64,000 nt of DNA, taken from positions 5,828,001 through 5,892,000 of the forward strand of contig NZ_LT907842.1 of NCBI RefSeq assembly GCF_900215245.1, in the 5' to 3' direction. The position numbers and the translations under genes are program-made. How positions within the stretch are numbered: position 1 is the first letter of the stretch; every line of letters begins with the position of its first letter. Shown here piece by piece: positions 1 to 8,652 of the stretch. The stretch is from Pseudomonas fluorescens. GTDB lineage: Bacteria > Pseudomonadota > Gammaproteobacteria > Pseudomonadales > Pseudomonadaceae. The notes under the pieces are model-generated. The model did no database searches and had not been told where the DNA came from. It saw only the letters and a program-made list of their open reading frames with translations.

Positions 1-393
1 CAATGTTTCGAAACGCTCGCAACTGCGCGCTTCGATAAAGGCCCCGACCACCAGCGTATCCACCAGTTTGACCGGCTCGTGGCTGCGCACCACTTTGCGC
101 AAACCCGAGGCATAACGGCCGGCGTGCAGCTGGCGCAGCTCGATCTTGCGCTTTTTGATCAGGCGCATCACTTGTTCGTGGTGCACCAGCTCTTCGCGGG
201 CCAGTCGCGACATCATATTGATCAGGTCAACATGGGCGTGGTACTTGGCGATCAGGCTCAGGGCGGTGCTGGCGGCTTTGAATTCGCAGTTCTTGTGGTC
301 GATCAGCAGGGTTTCCTGATCGGCCAACGCGGCCTGGACCCAGGCGTCGGGGGTGCGGCAGCCGAGGAATTCGTGGATTTCGGGCAGGTTCAT
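1..393 (-). CDS. miaE: tRNA-(ms2io6A)-hydroxylase MiaE, 5' part (cut by window edge)
   Basis: MiaE is a non-haem diiron monooxygenase that hydroxylates the isopentenyl group of ms2i6A37 in tRNAs reading U-starting codons. The first 131 residues are present; the rest lies beyond base 1. The reverse-strand translation begins MNLPEIHEFLGCRTPDAW. It shows a ferritin-like ligand pattern: Glu37, Glu68 with His71 (E-x-x-H), and Glu121 in the segment FIEARSCERF. The ATG at 393 lies 75 bases from the divergent Anr-type promoter of the next gene. Family identity is confident. The iron-ligand assignments come from spacing only. Confidence 0.9.
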   Translation of the reverse strand, partial: MNLPEIHEFLGCRTPDAWVQAALADQETLLIDHKNCEFKAASTALSLIAKYHAHVDLINMMSRLAREELVHHEQVMRLIKKRKIELRQLHAGRYASGLRKVVRSHEPVKLVDTLVVGAFIEARSCERFETL

Positions 394-467
394 CGGGCTC
401 ACGGGCAAAAGGATCACAAAAGGGCGCCGATTATACCGACCCCGCTGCAGACCACCAGCCGCAGGCG

Positions 468-481
468 TTGATGTGCATCAA
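468..481 (+). promoter_or_regulatory. Anr/FNR box
   Basis: TTGATGTGCATCAA is an exact match to the FNR/Anr consensus TTGAT-N4-ATCAA. Its centre (474.5) is 41.5 bases before the start predicted from the -10 hexamer TATAGT at 505-510, which is the class II activator position. It should activate the downstream universal stress gene under low oxygen. Confidence 0.85.
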
Positions 482-504
482 CATGACGTCTGGCGGGCAG
501 CAAC

Positions 505-510
505 TATAGT
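505..510 (+). promoter_or_regulatory. -10 element of the usp promoter
   Basis: TATAGT lies 24 bases downstream of the Anr box, with a predicted transcription start near 516. There is no good -35 hexamer, as expected for an activator-dependent promoter. Confidence 0.6.
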
Positions 511-550
511 TGTCCCAGGCCCCTTTATTTGCGTCTCTGGAGATCCGTCC

Positions 551-1414
551 ATGCAAGCCATCCGCAGCATCCTGGTGGTCATCGAGCCCGAGCATTCGGA
601 AAGCCTGGCCCTCAAGCGCGCCAAGTTGATCGCCGGGGTCACCGGCGCACACCTGCATTTGCTGGTCTGCGACAAAAAACACGAGCATTCGGCGATGCTG
701 AGCCTGCTCAAGTCCGGCTTGCAGGAAGACGGCTACAACGTGACCACCGAACAAGCCTGGAATGACAGCCTGCATGAAACCATCATCGATGTGCAGCAGG
801 CCGAGGGCTGTGGCCTGGTGATCAAGCAACACTTCGCCGACAGCCCGCTGAAAAAGGCCCTGCTGACGCCGGCGGACTGGAAACTGCTGCGCTACTGCCC
901 TAGCCCGGTGCTGCTGGTGAAAACGTCAACGCCCTGGGCCGACAAAGTCGTGCTGGCGGCAATTGATGTGGGCAACAGCGATAGCGAGCACCAGGCGTTG
1001 CACAACACCATCATCGACCACGGCTTCGACATTGCACGCCTGGCCAAGGCGCAATTGCACGTGATCAGCGCCCATCCGTCGCCGATGTTGTCGGCGGCCG
1101 ACCCGACTTTCCAGCTCAAGGAAACCATCGAGGCGCGCTATCGCGAGCAGTGCAAGGCGTTCCAGGCCGAGTTCGACGTGGATGACGCGCACCTGCATAT
1201 CGAAGAAGGCCCGGCTGATGTATTGATCCCCCATGCGGCACATGCGTTGCAGGCGGCGGTGACCATCATCGGCACCGTGGCGCGCACCGGGATTTCCGGG
1301 GCGCTGATCGGCAATACGGCGGAAGTGGTGCTGGATGCAGTGGAAGGCGATGTGCTGGTGCTCAAGCCGCAGGAGTTGATGGATCATCTGGAGGAGCTGG
1401 CTAACAAAGCCTGA
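551..1414 (+). CDS. Tandem universal stress protein (UspE-like)
   Basis: The 287-residue protein carries two Usp domains, roughly residues 1-135 and 140-287. This is the tandem architecture of UspE rather than single-domain UspA. The second domain holds a degenerate nucleotide-binding loop (G-T-V-A-R-T-G-I-S-G-A-L-I-G-N-T) matching the family pattern G-x2-G-x9-G-(S/T). Start choice: ATG 551 follows the promoter by about 35 bases and fits the family N-terminus (MQAIRSILVV). Family members support survival under starvation, stress and anaerobiosis, and the Anr box upstream fits oxygen-limited expression. The biochemical activity cannot be read from sequence. Confidence 0.88.
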   Translation: MQAIRSILVVIEPEHSESLALKRAKLIAGVTGAHLHLLVCDKKHEHSAMLSLLKSGLQEDGYNVTTEQAWNDSLHETIIDVQQAEGCGLVIKQHFADSPLKKALLTPADWKLLRYCPSPVLLVKTSTPWADKVVLAAIDVGNSDSEHQALHNTIIDHGFDIARLAKAQLHVISAHPSPMLSAADPTFQLKETIEARYREQCKAFQAEFDVDDAHLHIEEGPADVLIPHAAHALQAAVTIIGTVARTGISGALIGNTAEVVLDAVEGDVLVLKPQELMDHLEELANKA

Positions 1415-1530
1415 GACAGCCCCTTAAAACGATGAGGCGCCCGTGTGGGGGGCGGGTTTGCCTGCGTTAGCCATAGGTATATACGTGTTTTTTTACGGGT
1501 TGAGTGCTGTGGTTGTCGGGGGGCACGCTG

Positions 1531-1866
1531 CGTACATATCCGTTGTTTGGGTCACGGCCGCAATGGGTTCCGCCCTTACGGCGGGTCACTTTGGAAAAGC
1601 CCCAAAGTAACCAAAGGGCTCTTGCCCCACCACTCGGCACCTCGCCTAGGCTCGGTGTGCCCTCACGCAGGCTTTGGACCGTGGGCCGCCGCCATGGGCC
1701 ATCCTTGGCCCATCGCGGCTAACCCGGCGTCCTGCCGGGTTACCCACGCTCCAAAGCCTGCGTTCGGCCAGCGTGGTTAACGGGGCGCCTAAGATCAAGA
1801 TCAAAGTCAAAAGCAAAGCACGGCGGCCTGACAGCCGACCTGAGTGGTTAGATCAAAAGCACAAGC
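1531..1866 (-). repeat. Long dispersed intergenic repeat, copy A (inverted)
   Basis: This block reads as the approximate reverse complement of 2240-2612 and of about 34870-35249. Shared landmarks are GTACATATCCGTT at the outer end, TAACCCGGCG/CGCCGGGTTA around an internal hairpin, and GTTAACGGGGC near the inner end. Short open frames inside are products of the repeat. No gene is visible between 1415 and 2739. Confidence 0.75.
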
Positions 1867-1910
1867 GAAGTGGTCTGTCAGTTGATGGAGTAGGTGACTG
1901 GCACACCGCA

Positions 1911-2207
1911 TTCGCGAGCAAGCCCGCTCCCACATTTGGAACTGGGTACATCAGGCAGAGGGTGGGCTGCTCTTCGGACTGTGTTGGGTCAATCTGGGAG
2001 CTGGTATGGGGTCTGCGACTGGATTTGCCTGATGTACCGAGGTGTCTGCATCGCAGGCAAGCCAGCTCCCACAGAAAAGCAGGACACTGCGGTGCTGGCA
2101 GCTAAACTCGGTCAACATTGTGGGAGCGGGCTTGCTCGCGAATGCGCTGGGTCAGTTACAAATAAGCCGACTGGCACACCGCTTTCGCGAGCAAGCCCGC
2201 TCCCACA
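1911..2207. repeat. REP cluster between repeat copies A and B
   Basis: There are four Pseudomonas REP units. Units near 1911-1934 and 2184-2207 read GCGAGCAAGCCCGCTCCCAC, and the unit near 2119-2142 is the reverse complement. Another at about 2051-2074 is the GCAGGCAAGCCAGCTCCCAC variant. The 2119/2184 pair is inverted and forms a REPIN. Confidence 0.8.
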
Positions 2208-2239
2208 TTTGGAACTCATTTCATCCGGTAAACGTGGTG

Positions 2240-2612
2240 TTGCTGTGCTTTTGCTTCTACCACTCAGGTCGGCTGTCAGGCCGCCGTGCTCTGCTTTTGA
2301 TCTTGATCTGCTGTTGATCTTGATCTGACAGGCCCCGTTAACCACGCTGGCCTCACGCAGGCTTGAATCCGTGGGTAACCCGGCAGGACGCCGGGTTAGC
2401 CGCACTGGGCCAGGGATGGCCCATTGCGGCGGCCCACGGATTCAAGCCGGAGTGCGGGCATACCGAGCCTGGGCGAGGTACCGAGTGGTGGGGCAAAGCG
2501 TTTTTTGGTTACTTTTTTAGGCGTTTGTAAAAAAGTGACCCGCTGTAAGAGCGGAACCAATAGCCGCCGTTACCGCAGCAACGGATATGTACTCAATCTA
2601 CCTAAACGCCTC
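2240..2612 (+). repeat. Long dispersed intergenic repeat, copy B
   Basis: Copy B is in inverted orientation to copy A, about 370 bases away, and is direct and nearly identical to the copy at 34870-35249. With the REPIN to its left, the near-identity extends from about 2060 to 2612 (matching about 34702 to 35249). It ends at the shared ACCTAAACGCCT. Confidence 0.8.
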
Positions 2613-2703
2613 ACAGGCTCAGAGCAACCTAATAGAGTTGCGTAGATACCTATGCTGCAATAGCGGTAGATCAGTCAAAGATGTGTCGCCTGGCAGACAG
2701 CCA

Positions 2704-2728
2704 TCGCAGGCAAGCCAGCTCCCACATT
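2704..2728. repeat. Single REP unit
   Basis: A lone GCAGGCAAGCCAGCTCCCAC unit lies just downstream of the 3' end of the DUF1289 gene. Confidence 0.7.
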
Positions 2729-2739
2729 GACCTGTGCAG

Positions 2740-3222
2740 TCAGCGCCCCAGCGCGTCTTTCAAAAACCCCGGCGCGATATAACGCTGATAATGCGCTTCG
2801 GACAGGATAAAAAACTCCCGATCAATGGCATCCCGCAGCTCCGGCAACGCCCAGTCACGAAACTCCGGCAACAGCACCATCCCGTAAGCTTCCAGGTTAG
2901 AAATCACCCGTGCACCACGCGCAATCAACTGGTATGCCCAGCAGTACTCCGACTGGTGCGGCACGAAGCGAATCTTGCGCTGCTCCAACTGCCCGCGCAG
3001 CATCTTGGGGTCGAAGACTTCCAGTTTGCCGGCCATTACCTGCACCAACAGTTGCTCAAGCCTGAGCCAAACCGCGCGTTTTTCTTCTTCGTTATAGCCA
3101 TTCCACAGGATCACTTCGTGGTGGAAGCGCTTGCAGCCACGGCACACGAGATCACCGTACACCGTGGAGCACAGGCCTACGCAGGGGGTCTTGATGGTTT
3201 GGTTGGGCATGGGTAACGACAC
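2740..3222 (-). CDS. DUF1289 domain protein
   Basis: The 160-residue protein has an N-terminal DUF1289 module of about 50 residues. Four cysteines are spaced C-x3-C-x8-C-x2-C (PCVGLC...VCRGC), suggesting a small metal- or Fe-S-binding knuckle. The remaining roughly 110 residues are basic and aromatic-rich, without recognised motifs. An in-frame ATG at 3210 (MPNQTIKTPC) is an alternative start that brings the Cys module closer to the N-terminus. Single gene, transcribed away from acnB. Function unknown. Confidence 0.75.
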   Translation of the reverse strand: MSLPMPNQTIKTPCVGLCSTVYGDLVCRGCKRFHHEVILWNGYNEEEKRAVWLRLEQLLVQVMAGKLEVFDPKMLRGQLEQRKIRFVPHQSEYCWAYQLIARGARVISNLEAYGMVLLPEFRDWALPELRDAIDREFFILSEAHYQRYIAPGFLKDALGR

Positions 3223-3319
3223 GCAAATCAGCGAAACAATGCGCCATGTTAGCCCTTTGTCTAAGATTGATCACCCAGCAAACTTGGTTAGGCAACTTAC
3301 CTTTAGATTTTTTTTGCCG

Positions 3320-3325
3320 TAGAAT
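3320..3325 (+). promoter_or_regulatory. acnB: Candidate -10 of the acnB promoter
   Basis: TAGAAT is close to TATAAT, with a weak -35 (TTACCT) 17 bases upstream. A start near 3332 would give a leader of about 275 nt holding the structured element at 3359-3494. Confidence 0.4.
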
Positions 3326-3358
3326 CATCCGGCCTTGTAAGGCGCCAATAATCCGCTG

Positions 3359-3494
3359 GAAGCTGTTTTCAAAGCGTCACGAGCACAGTCGTTCCTTCAG
3401 AACGGTGTTGGCGTGGATTTGACCCGGTAGGTCAGACCCCGCGCCAACCCTCATCAGCTCCGTTCTGCAGGCGTAAAACTTTGAAAGCAGCTTC
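3359..3494 (+). ncRNA. Nested multi-helix leader RNA of acnB
   Basis: Four helices are nested in 136 nt. The outer helix is 16 bp with a single G-U pair: 3359-3374 with 3479-3494. Inside are an 8-bp perfect helix CAGAACGG (3398-3405) with CCGTTCTG (3460-3467), a 7-bp helix GTTGGCG (3407-3413) with CGCCAAC (3442-3448), and an apical hairpin TGACC-CGGTA-GGTCA (3420-3434). The order of the arms makes all four compatible in one fold. The element ends 111 bases before the acnB start. I do not recognise it as a named RNA family. Confidence 0.6.
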
Positions 3495-3605
3495 TGTGAG
3501 GAATGCCGGCAGCGCTGGCTTTGCGGCCCAAAAAGCCCCCGAGCGCATGCGTGCCGTTCATTTCTGGATGAGCGTCCCGTGGGACCACTGATGAGGGTAA
3601 TAACT

Positions 3606-6215
3606 GTGCTTGAAGCCTACCGCAAACATATCGAAGAGCGCGCAGCACTGGGTATCGTTCCCCAGCCGCTTAACGCCGAACAAACCGCAGGCCTGGTCGA
3701 GCTGCTGAAAAATCCTCCGGCTGGCGAAGAAGAATTCCTCGTTGACCTGATCACCAACCGCATTCCACCAGGCGTTGACGAAGCTGCCTACGTCAAGGCC
3801 GGTTTCCTGTCCGCCCTGGCCAAGGGCGAAGCCACTTCCCCCCTGATCGACAAGAAACGCGCTGTTGAACTGCTTGGCACCATGCAAGGCGGCTACAACA
3901 TCGTGACGCTGGTCGAGTTGCTGGACGACGCCACGCTTGCACCGGTAGCTGCCGCCCAACTCAAGCACACCCTGCTGATGTTCGATGCGTTCCACGACGT
4001 GGCTGAAAAAGCCAAGAACGGCAACGAACACGCCAAAGCCGTGATCCAGTCCTGGGCCGACGGCGAGTGGTTCAAGAACCGCCCGACCCTGGCCGACAAG
4101 ATCAGCCTGCGCGTGTTCAAGGTGACTGGCGAAACCAACACCGACGACCTCTCCCCTGCGCCTGATGCCTGGTCCCGTCCTGACATCCCGCTGCACGCCC
4201 TGGCCATGCTGAAAATGGCCCGTGAAGGCATCGTGCCGGACGAGCAAGGCAAGACCGGCCCGATGAAGCAGATCGAAGAGATGCGCGGCCAGGGCTTCCC
4301 GATCGCCTACGTCGGTGACGTGGTCGGTACCGGTTCGTCCCGTAAGTCGGCGACCAACTCGGTACTCTGGTTCTTCGGCGACGACGTGCCTTACGTGCCG
4401 AACAAGCGTGCCGGCGGTTTCTGCTTCGGCAGCAAGATCGCTCCCATCTTCTACAACACCATGGAAGATGCTGGCGCTCTGCCAATCGAATTCGACGTGA
4501 CCAACATGAACATGGGCGACGTGATCGACCTGTACCCGCATGCTGGCAAAGTCTGCAAACACGGCACTGACGAAGTCCTGACCACCTTCGAAATGAAGAC
4601 TCCGGTGCTGTTGGACGAAGTGCGTGCCGGCGGCCGTATCCCGCTGATCATCGGCCGTGGCCTGACCGAGAAGGCGCGCGCCGAGCTGGGCCTGCCACCT
4701 TCGACCCTGTTCAAACTGCCGGAAGCGCCGGCTGAAAGCACCAAGGGCTTCACCCTGGCGCAGAAAATGGTTGGCCGTGCCTGTGGCCTGGCAGAAGGCA
4801 AAGGCGTTCGTCCTGGCACCTACTGCGAACCAAAAATGACCACCGTAGGCTCTCAGGACACCACCGGTCCTATGACCCGTGACGAACTGAAAGACCTGGC
4901 GTGCCTGGGCTTCTCGACCGATCTGGTCATGCAGTCGTTCTGCCACACCGCGGCCTATCCAAAGCCGATCGACGTGACCACCCACCACACCCTGCCTGAC
5001 TTCATCATGACCCGTGGCGGTGTATCGCTGCGTCCAGGCGACGGCATCATCCACAGCTGGCTGAACCGCATGCTGCTGCCGGACACCGTCGGCACCGGTG
5101 GTGACTCCCACACCCGTTTCCCGATGGGCATCTCGTTCCCGGCCGGTTCCGGTCTGGTCGCCTTCGCTGCAGCCACTGGCGTTATGCCACTGGACATGCC
5201 GGAATCGATCCTGGTGCGCTTCAAAGGCAAAATGCAACCTGGCATCACCCTGCGTGACCTGGTTCACGCCATTCCTTACTACGCGATCCAGGCTGGCCTG
5301 CTGACCGTAGAGAAGAAAGGCAAGAAGAACGCCTTCTCCGGCCGCATCCTGGAGATCGAAGGCCTGAACGACCTGACGCTGGAACAGGCTTTCGAGCTGT
5401 CCGACGCCTCGGCTGAACGTTCGGCTGCCGGTTGCACCATCAAGCTGTCGAAAGATTCCGTCACCGAGTACCTGAACTCCAACATCACCCTGCTGCGCTG
5501 GATGATCGGCGAAGGCTACGGCGATGCACGTACCCTGGAACGTCGCGCCCAAGCGATGGAAGCCTGGGTTGCCAACCCGGAGCTGATGGAAGCCGATGCC
5601 GACGCGGAATACGCCGAAATCATCGAAATCGACCTGGCCGAAATCAACGAGCCAATCCTCTGCGCGCCAAACGACCCGGACGATGCCCGTCTGTTGTCCA
5701 GCGTTGCCGGCGAGAAGATCGACGAAGTGTTCATCGGTTCGTGCATGACCAACATCGGTCACTTCCGCGCTGCCGGTAAGCTGCTGGAACAGGTCAAGGG
5801 TCAGCTGCCAACCCGTCTGTGGCTGTCGCCGCCGACCAAGATGGACGCTCACCAACTGACCGAAGAAGGTTACTACGGCATCTACGGCAAGGCTGGCGCG
5901 CGCATGGAAATGCCGGGCTGCTCGCTGTGCATGGGTAACCAGGCACGTGTAGAGCCGAACTCGACGGTTGTGTCGACGTCGACGCGTAACTTCCCGAACC
6001 GTCTGGGTGATGGCGCGAACGTCTACCTGGCGTCGGCTGAGCTGGCGGCTGTAGCTTCCACGCTGGGTCGCCTGCCGACGGTCGAAGAGTACATGGGCTA
6101 CGCGGCCAAACTGGACACCATGGCCAGTGACGTTTACCGCTACCTGAACTTCGACCAGATCGCCGAGTTCCGCAAAATCGCAGCAAGCGCCAACATCCCG
6201 GTGATTCAAGCCTAA
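3606..6215 (+). CDS. acnB: Aconitate hydratase B
   Basis: The bifunctional TCA-cycle aconitase (and 2-methylisocitrate dehydratase) isomerises citrate to isocitrate using a 4Fe-4S cluster. Cluster ligands are visible in the C-terminal catalytic domain: Cys in [12 protein letters not shown] and the pair in GCSLCMGNQ. The N-terminal HEAT-like and swivel domains precede them, the AcnB domain order. The chosen start is GTG 3606 (then CTTGAAGCCTAC), preceded by GAGGGT about 8 bases upstream. It gives 869 residues, the usual pseudomonad AcnB length. An in-frame GTG at 3579 would add nine residues that do not look like the family. Single-gene transcript with a terminator behind. Confidence 0.97.
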   Translation: MLEAYRKHIEERAALGIVPQPLNAEQTAGLVELLKNPPAGEEEFLVDLITNRIPPGVDEAAYVKAGFLSALAKGEATSPLIDKKRAVELLGTMQGGYNIVTLVELLDDATLAPVAAAQLKHTLLMFDAFHDVAEKAKNGNEHAKAVIQSWADGEWFKNRPTLADKISLRVFKVTGETNTDDLSPAPDAWSRPDIPLHALAMLKMAREGIVPDEQGKTGPMKQIEEMRGQGFPIAYVGDVVGTGSSRKSATNSVLWFFGDDVPYVPNKRAGGFCFGSKIAPIFYNTMEDAGALPIEFDVTNMNMGDVIDLYPHAGKVCKHGTDEVLTTFEMKTPVLLDEVRAGGRIPLIIGRGLTEKARAELGLPPSTLFKLPEAPAESTKGFTLAQKMVGRACGLAEGKGVRPGTYCEPKMTTVGSQDTTGPMTRDELKDLACLGFSTDLVMQSFCHTAAYPKPIDVTTHHTLPDFIMTRGGVSLRPGDGIIHSWLNRMLLPDTVGTGGDSHTRFPMGISFPAGSGLVAFAAATGVMPLDMPESILVRFKGKMQPGITLRDLVHAIPYYAIQAGLLTVEKKGKKNAFSGRILEIEGLNDLTLEQAFELSDASAERSAAGCTIKLSKDSVTEYLNSNITLLRWMIGEGYGDARTLERRAQAMEAWVANPELMEADADAEYAEIIEIDLAEINEPILCAPNDPDDARLLSSVAGEKIDEVFIGSCMTNIGHFRAAGKLLEQVKGQLPTRLWLSPPTKMDAHQLTEEGYYGIYGKAGARMEMPGCSLCMGNQARVEPNSTVVSTSTRNFPNRLGDGANVYLASAELAAVASTLGRLPTVEEYMGYAAKLDTMASDVYRYLNFDQIAEFRKIAASANIPVIQA

Positions 6216-6233
6216 GATGTATTGACGTAAAGG

Positions 6234-6267
6234 ACGCCGCGTATCGCAAGATGCGCGGCGTTTTTTT
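6234..6267 (+). terminator. Rho-independent terminator of acnB
   Basis: A 12-bp stem (one G-U) is capped by a GCAA tetraloop (arms 6234-6245 and 6250-6261) and followed by seven T. Confidence 0.93.
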
Positions 6268-7927
6268 ATGCCTGGGAATTGACACTCAGCGCTAGCTGCA
6301 CCGCATCGTCAACGCTCAAGCCACTGAGCAAGACCTGTTGCGCCGAGGCTTCAGGCAAGCTCTGCAACACCTCGCGAGCCTCATGCCGCACGCGGGCCAG
6401 TACCAGGCGCTTGCCCTCCCCGCGCACTTGCGCGAAAAACGCCGCCAGCGCTTCGATACTGGTGCCATCGAGGTCAGGCGACTCTTCCAGGCTGAGCACC
6501 ACGGCCTCGACCTGCGATTGACGCATCAGGCGCAACGCCGCGCCGAGGATGCGTTCGGCATTGGCGAAAAACAGGGCTTCGTTGGGCCGCACGATCAACA
6601 CGCCAGGTACGTCCAACGCATCCGGATGGTGCTGGCGATCGACAAAGTCGTGACTGTCAGCCAAACGCCCCAGCACCTGAATATCCGCCGCTGACATCTG
6701 ACGCAACATCAACACTACGCTGATCGCCACCGACACCAACAGCCCGTCCAGTACGCCCAGCAACAGCACGGCTGCCACGGCACAGATCACCAGCAAACGG
6801 TCACGCCGCCACACAAAGTAACGGCCCAGGGGTTGCAGGCTCAAGCCACGCCCCAGTGCATAGATGACGATGGCAGCGAGCACCGGCTCCGGGGTCAGCG
6901 CCACATACGGCAACACCGTCAACACAATTACCAACACCACCAGCGCGGCAACGATACCGGCCAGACGTGAACTGGCACCGGCGGCCTCATTGGCCGACGT
7001 CGCCGAATAACCCGCGCCGGCCGGCACGCCGTGGAATAACCCGGAGATCAGGTTGGCTGCACCCAACGCGAGCAGGTCGCGATTGGATGACACCCGGTCG
7101 CCGTGTTTAAGCGCGAACGAACTGATCGAGCCGTAGGACTCCGCATACAGGATCATCACTAGGGCAAACGCCAATTCTCCGAGGCGCAACCAGTCCGCGA
7201 ACGGCAGGACCGGCAAGTGGCCCAATTCCAGCTGCAGGTCGATCAGGCCGATCAGCGCGACACCATGGGCCTGTAGATCCAGGTACTGCCCGGCACCAAT
7301 ACCGAGGACCACCACCAACAGCCCGCCCGGCAGACGCGGTATCCGCGCGCACAGCCACAATACGCCCAATGCAGCCGCAGCCACCCACGCAGCCGGCCAG
7401 TTCCAACGGGGTAGTTGCTCCAGCAACTGCGGCAGGAAGCGGATCAGGTTGTTATCGACCAGGTGCACACCCACCACGCTGGCCAACTGTTTGAGGATGA
7501 TCGTCAGCGCCAGGCCGAACGCAAAGCCGCGCAACACCGGCTTGGCAATAAACGACGTCACACCGCCGAGTTTGAACAACCCGGCCAACAGGAAAAGCCC
7601 CCCGGTGATCAACACCAGCCCGAACGCCAGGGACAGCCTCAGCGCCGGGTCATCGCCCGCCAGACTCGCAGTGGCTGCCGCCAACACCGCCGCAGACGAT
7701 GACGTCGCCGAGACAATTGCAAAGCGACTGGTGCCGAACAGGCCGTAACACACCAGCCCGGCAAACAAGGCAATCACACCGGCCTGCGGCGGCAGTGCGG
7801 CAATGCTCGAATACGCCACGGCTTCCGGCAGCAGTAAACCGGCAATGGACAACCCGGCGAGAATGTCTTGGGTACGATTGGGGGATACGACAACAGGCGT
7901 TTCGGTTTCAGTTTTCAATCGGCCCAA
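6266..7927 (-). CDS. SulP-family anion transporter with STAS domain
   Basis: The 553-residue inner-membrane protein has about 11-12 hydrophobic segments over residues 20-410. The SulP hallmark near residue 33 (LLLPEAVAYSSIAALPPQAG) is present. A cytosolic C-terminal STAS domain (about 440-545) contains the LDGTSIEAL motif at the usual phosphorylation position. SulP proteins move sulfate, bicarbonate or dicarboxylates; the substrate cannot be assigned. The ATG at 7927 overlaps the upstream ParB-like gene by 20 bases, so the two are probably translationally coupled. A TTG at 7918 is an alternative start. The 3' end runs into the acnB terminator. Confidence 0.88.
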   Translation of the reverse strand: MGRLKTETETPVVVSPNRTQDILAGLSIAGLLLPEAVAYSSIAALPPQAGVIALFAGLVCYGLFGTSRFAIVSATSSSAAVLAAATASLAGDDPALRLSLAFGLVLITGGLFLLAGLFKLGGVTSFIAKPVLRGFAFGLALTIILKQLASVVGVHLVDNNLIRFLPQLLEQLPRWNWPAAWVAAAALGVLWLCARIPRLPGGLLVVVLGIGAGQYLDLQAHGVALIGLIDLQLELGHLPVLPFADWLRLGELAFALVMILYAESYGSISSFALKHGDRVSSNRDLLALGAANLISGLFHGVPAGAGYSATSANEAAGASSRLAGIVAALVVLVIVLTVLPYVALTPEPVLAAIVIYALGRGLSLQPLGRYFVWRRDRLLVICAVAAVLLLGVLDGLLVSVAISVVLMLRQMSAADIQVLGRLADSHDFVDRQHHPDALDVPGVLIVRPNEALFFANAERILGAALRLMRQSQVEAVVLSLEESPDLDGTSIEALAAFFAQVRGEGKRLVLARVRHEAREVLQSLPEASAQQVLLSGLSVDDAVQLALSVNSQA

Positions 7928-8525
7928 CCCATCCTGGCAAATAACGCGCTTCCTGGCTGCGTGCCAGGAGCATGACCTTGCTTAACACCTTGGCGTTTGG
8001 CTGGCTGGCCACGTCGCTGCCAATGCGGCTGCGCAAGAAATCCGCCCACAGAAACTCGCTGAACGGCGTCGCGTCCTTGGCGTAACCGCCAGCCGTGCGC
8101 AACATGCCCGCCAGGCTGCGGTAAGGGTCGTCCTGCAAGTCGGTAATCTTGCGCGGAATGGCTTCGTAGGTACGTCGCAGGCCACGCGCATCGTAAGGGT
8201 GTACCCACTGATTGAACGCCATGACGTTCCAGAACGTGTTGCGGTCCACAAATGACAGGTCCTTGAGCATCAACAGCGACACACTCTTGACGCCCTCCAA
8301 CAGCAGCGCCAGCCCGAAATGGTGATGATCGGTGATGTAATAACGCTCGTCCGGGCCGAGCACGCAAGGAAACCAGTGCTTGTCGAGCGCCGCAGTGCGC
8401 TCCTTGCGCTTGAGTTTGGTCCAGGCTTCGCGCTTGGTGGTGACCTCAGCCAGACCCACGGTCAATTGGGTGGGGTGCAACTTTTCCAGCTTGCCTGTGA
8501 CCAGTTGCGGACGGGGCCGGGCCAT
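7908..8525 (-). CDS. ParB-like nuclease-fold protein (ParBc_2 type)
   Basis: The 205-residue protein starts at the ATG at 8525 behind a good GGAGG, preferred over an ATG 24 bases upstream. It resembles the putative ParB-like nuclease family: an N-terminal 'setting' segment (QLTVGLAEV) and the core DERYYITDHHHFGLALLLEG, analogous to the G-E-R-H-R / D-G-H-H patterns of the ParB/Srx fold. It is not a chromosome-partitioning ParB because it lacks the helix-turn-helix and C-terminal dimer domain. It overlaps the SulP transporter gene. The role is unknown; a ParB-fold enzyme coupled to an anion transporter is the only clue. Confidence 0.65.
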   Translation of the reverse strand: MARPRPQLVTGKLEKLHPTQLTVGLAEVTTKREAWTKLKRKERTAALDKHWFPCVLGPDERYYITDHHHFGLALLLEGVKSVSLLMLKDLSFVDRNTFWNVMAFNQWVHPYDARGLRRTYEAIPRKITDLQDDPYRSLAGMLRTAGGYAKDATPFSEFLWADFLRSRIGSDVASQPNAKVLSKVMLLARSQEARYLPGWVGPIEN

Positions 8526-8596
8526 GGGTGCCTCCAAATAGGGAACCAATAAGCCGACAGCTTAGCCCTCATTGATGGGCGAGTTTTTCCCACGCG

Positions 8597-8631
8597 AAAA
8601 AAAAGCCGATTCACGCTGTGCGCGAATCGGC
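8597..8631 (-). terminator. Rho-independent terminator of the SdaC-like transporter
   Basis: On the minus strand the stem GCCGATTC/GAATCGGC is followed by eight T. Confidence 0.9.
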
Positions 8632-8652
8632 CCTGGTGGGTGCAGCCTGCCG

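Noticed and set aside
1445..2405. Several 70-145-codon open frames in 1445-2405
   Set aside because: They lie inside the dispersed repeat and REP units, and equivalents appear in other copies because of the repeat sequence.
3503..3571. 22-codon upstream reading frame in the acnB leader ([11 protein letters not shown]...)
   Set aside because: The only Shine-Dalgarno-like sequence touches the ATG with no spacing, and the composition gives no hint of a leader peptide.
3558..6209. 883-codon minus-strand open frame opposite acnB
   Set aside because: Shadow of a highly biased GC-rich gene; no ribosome-binding site, Val/Gly/Gln-rich composition, no family resemblance.
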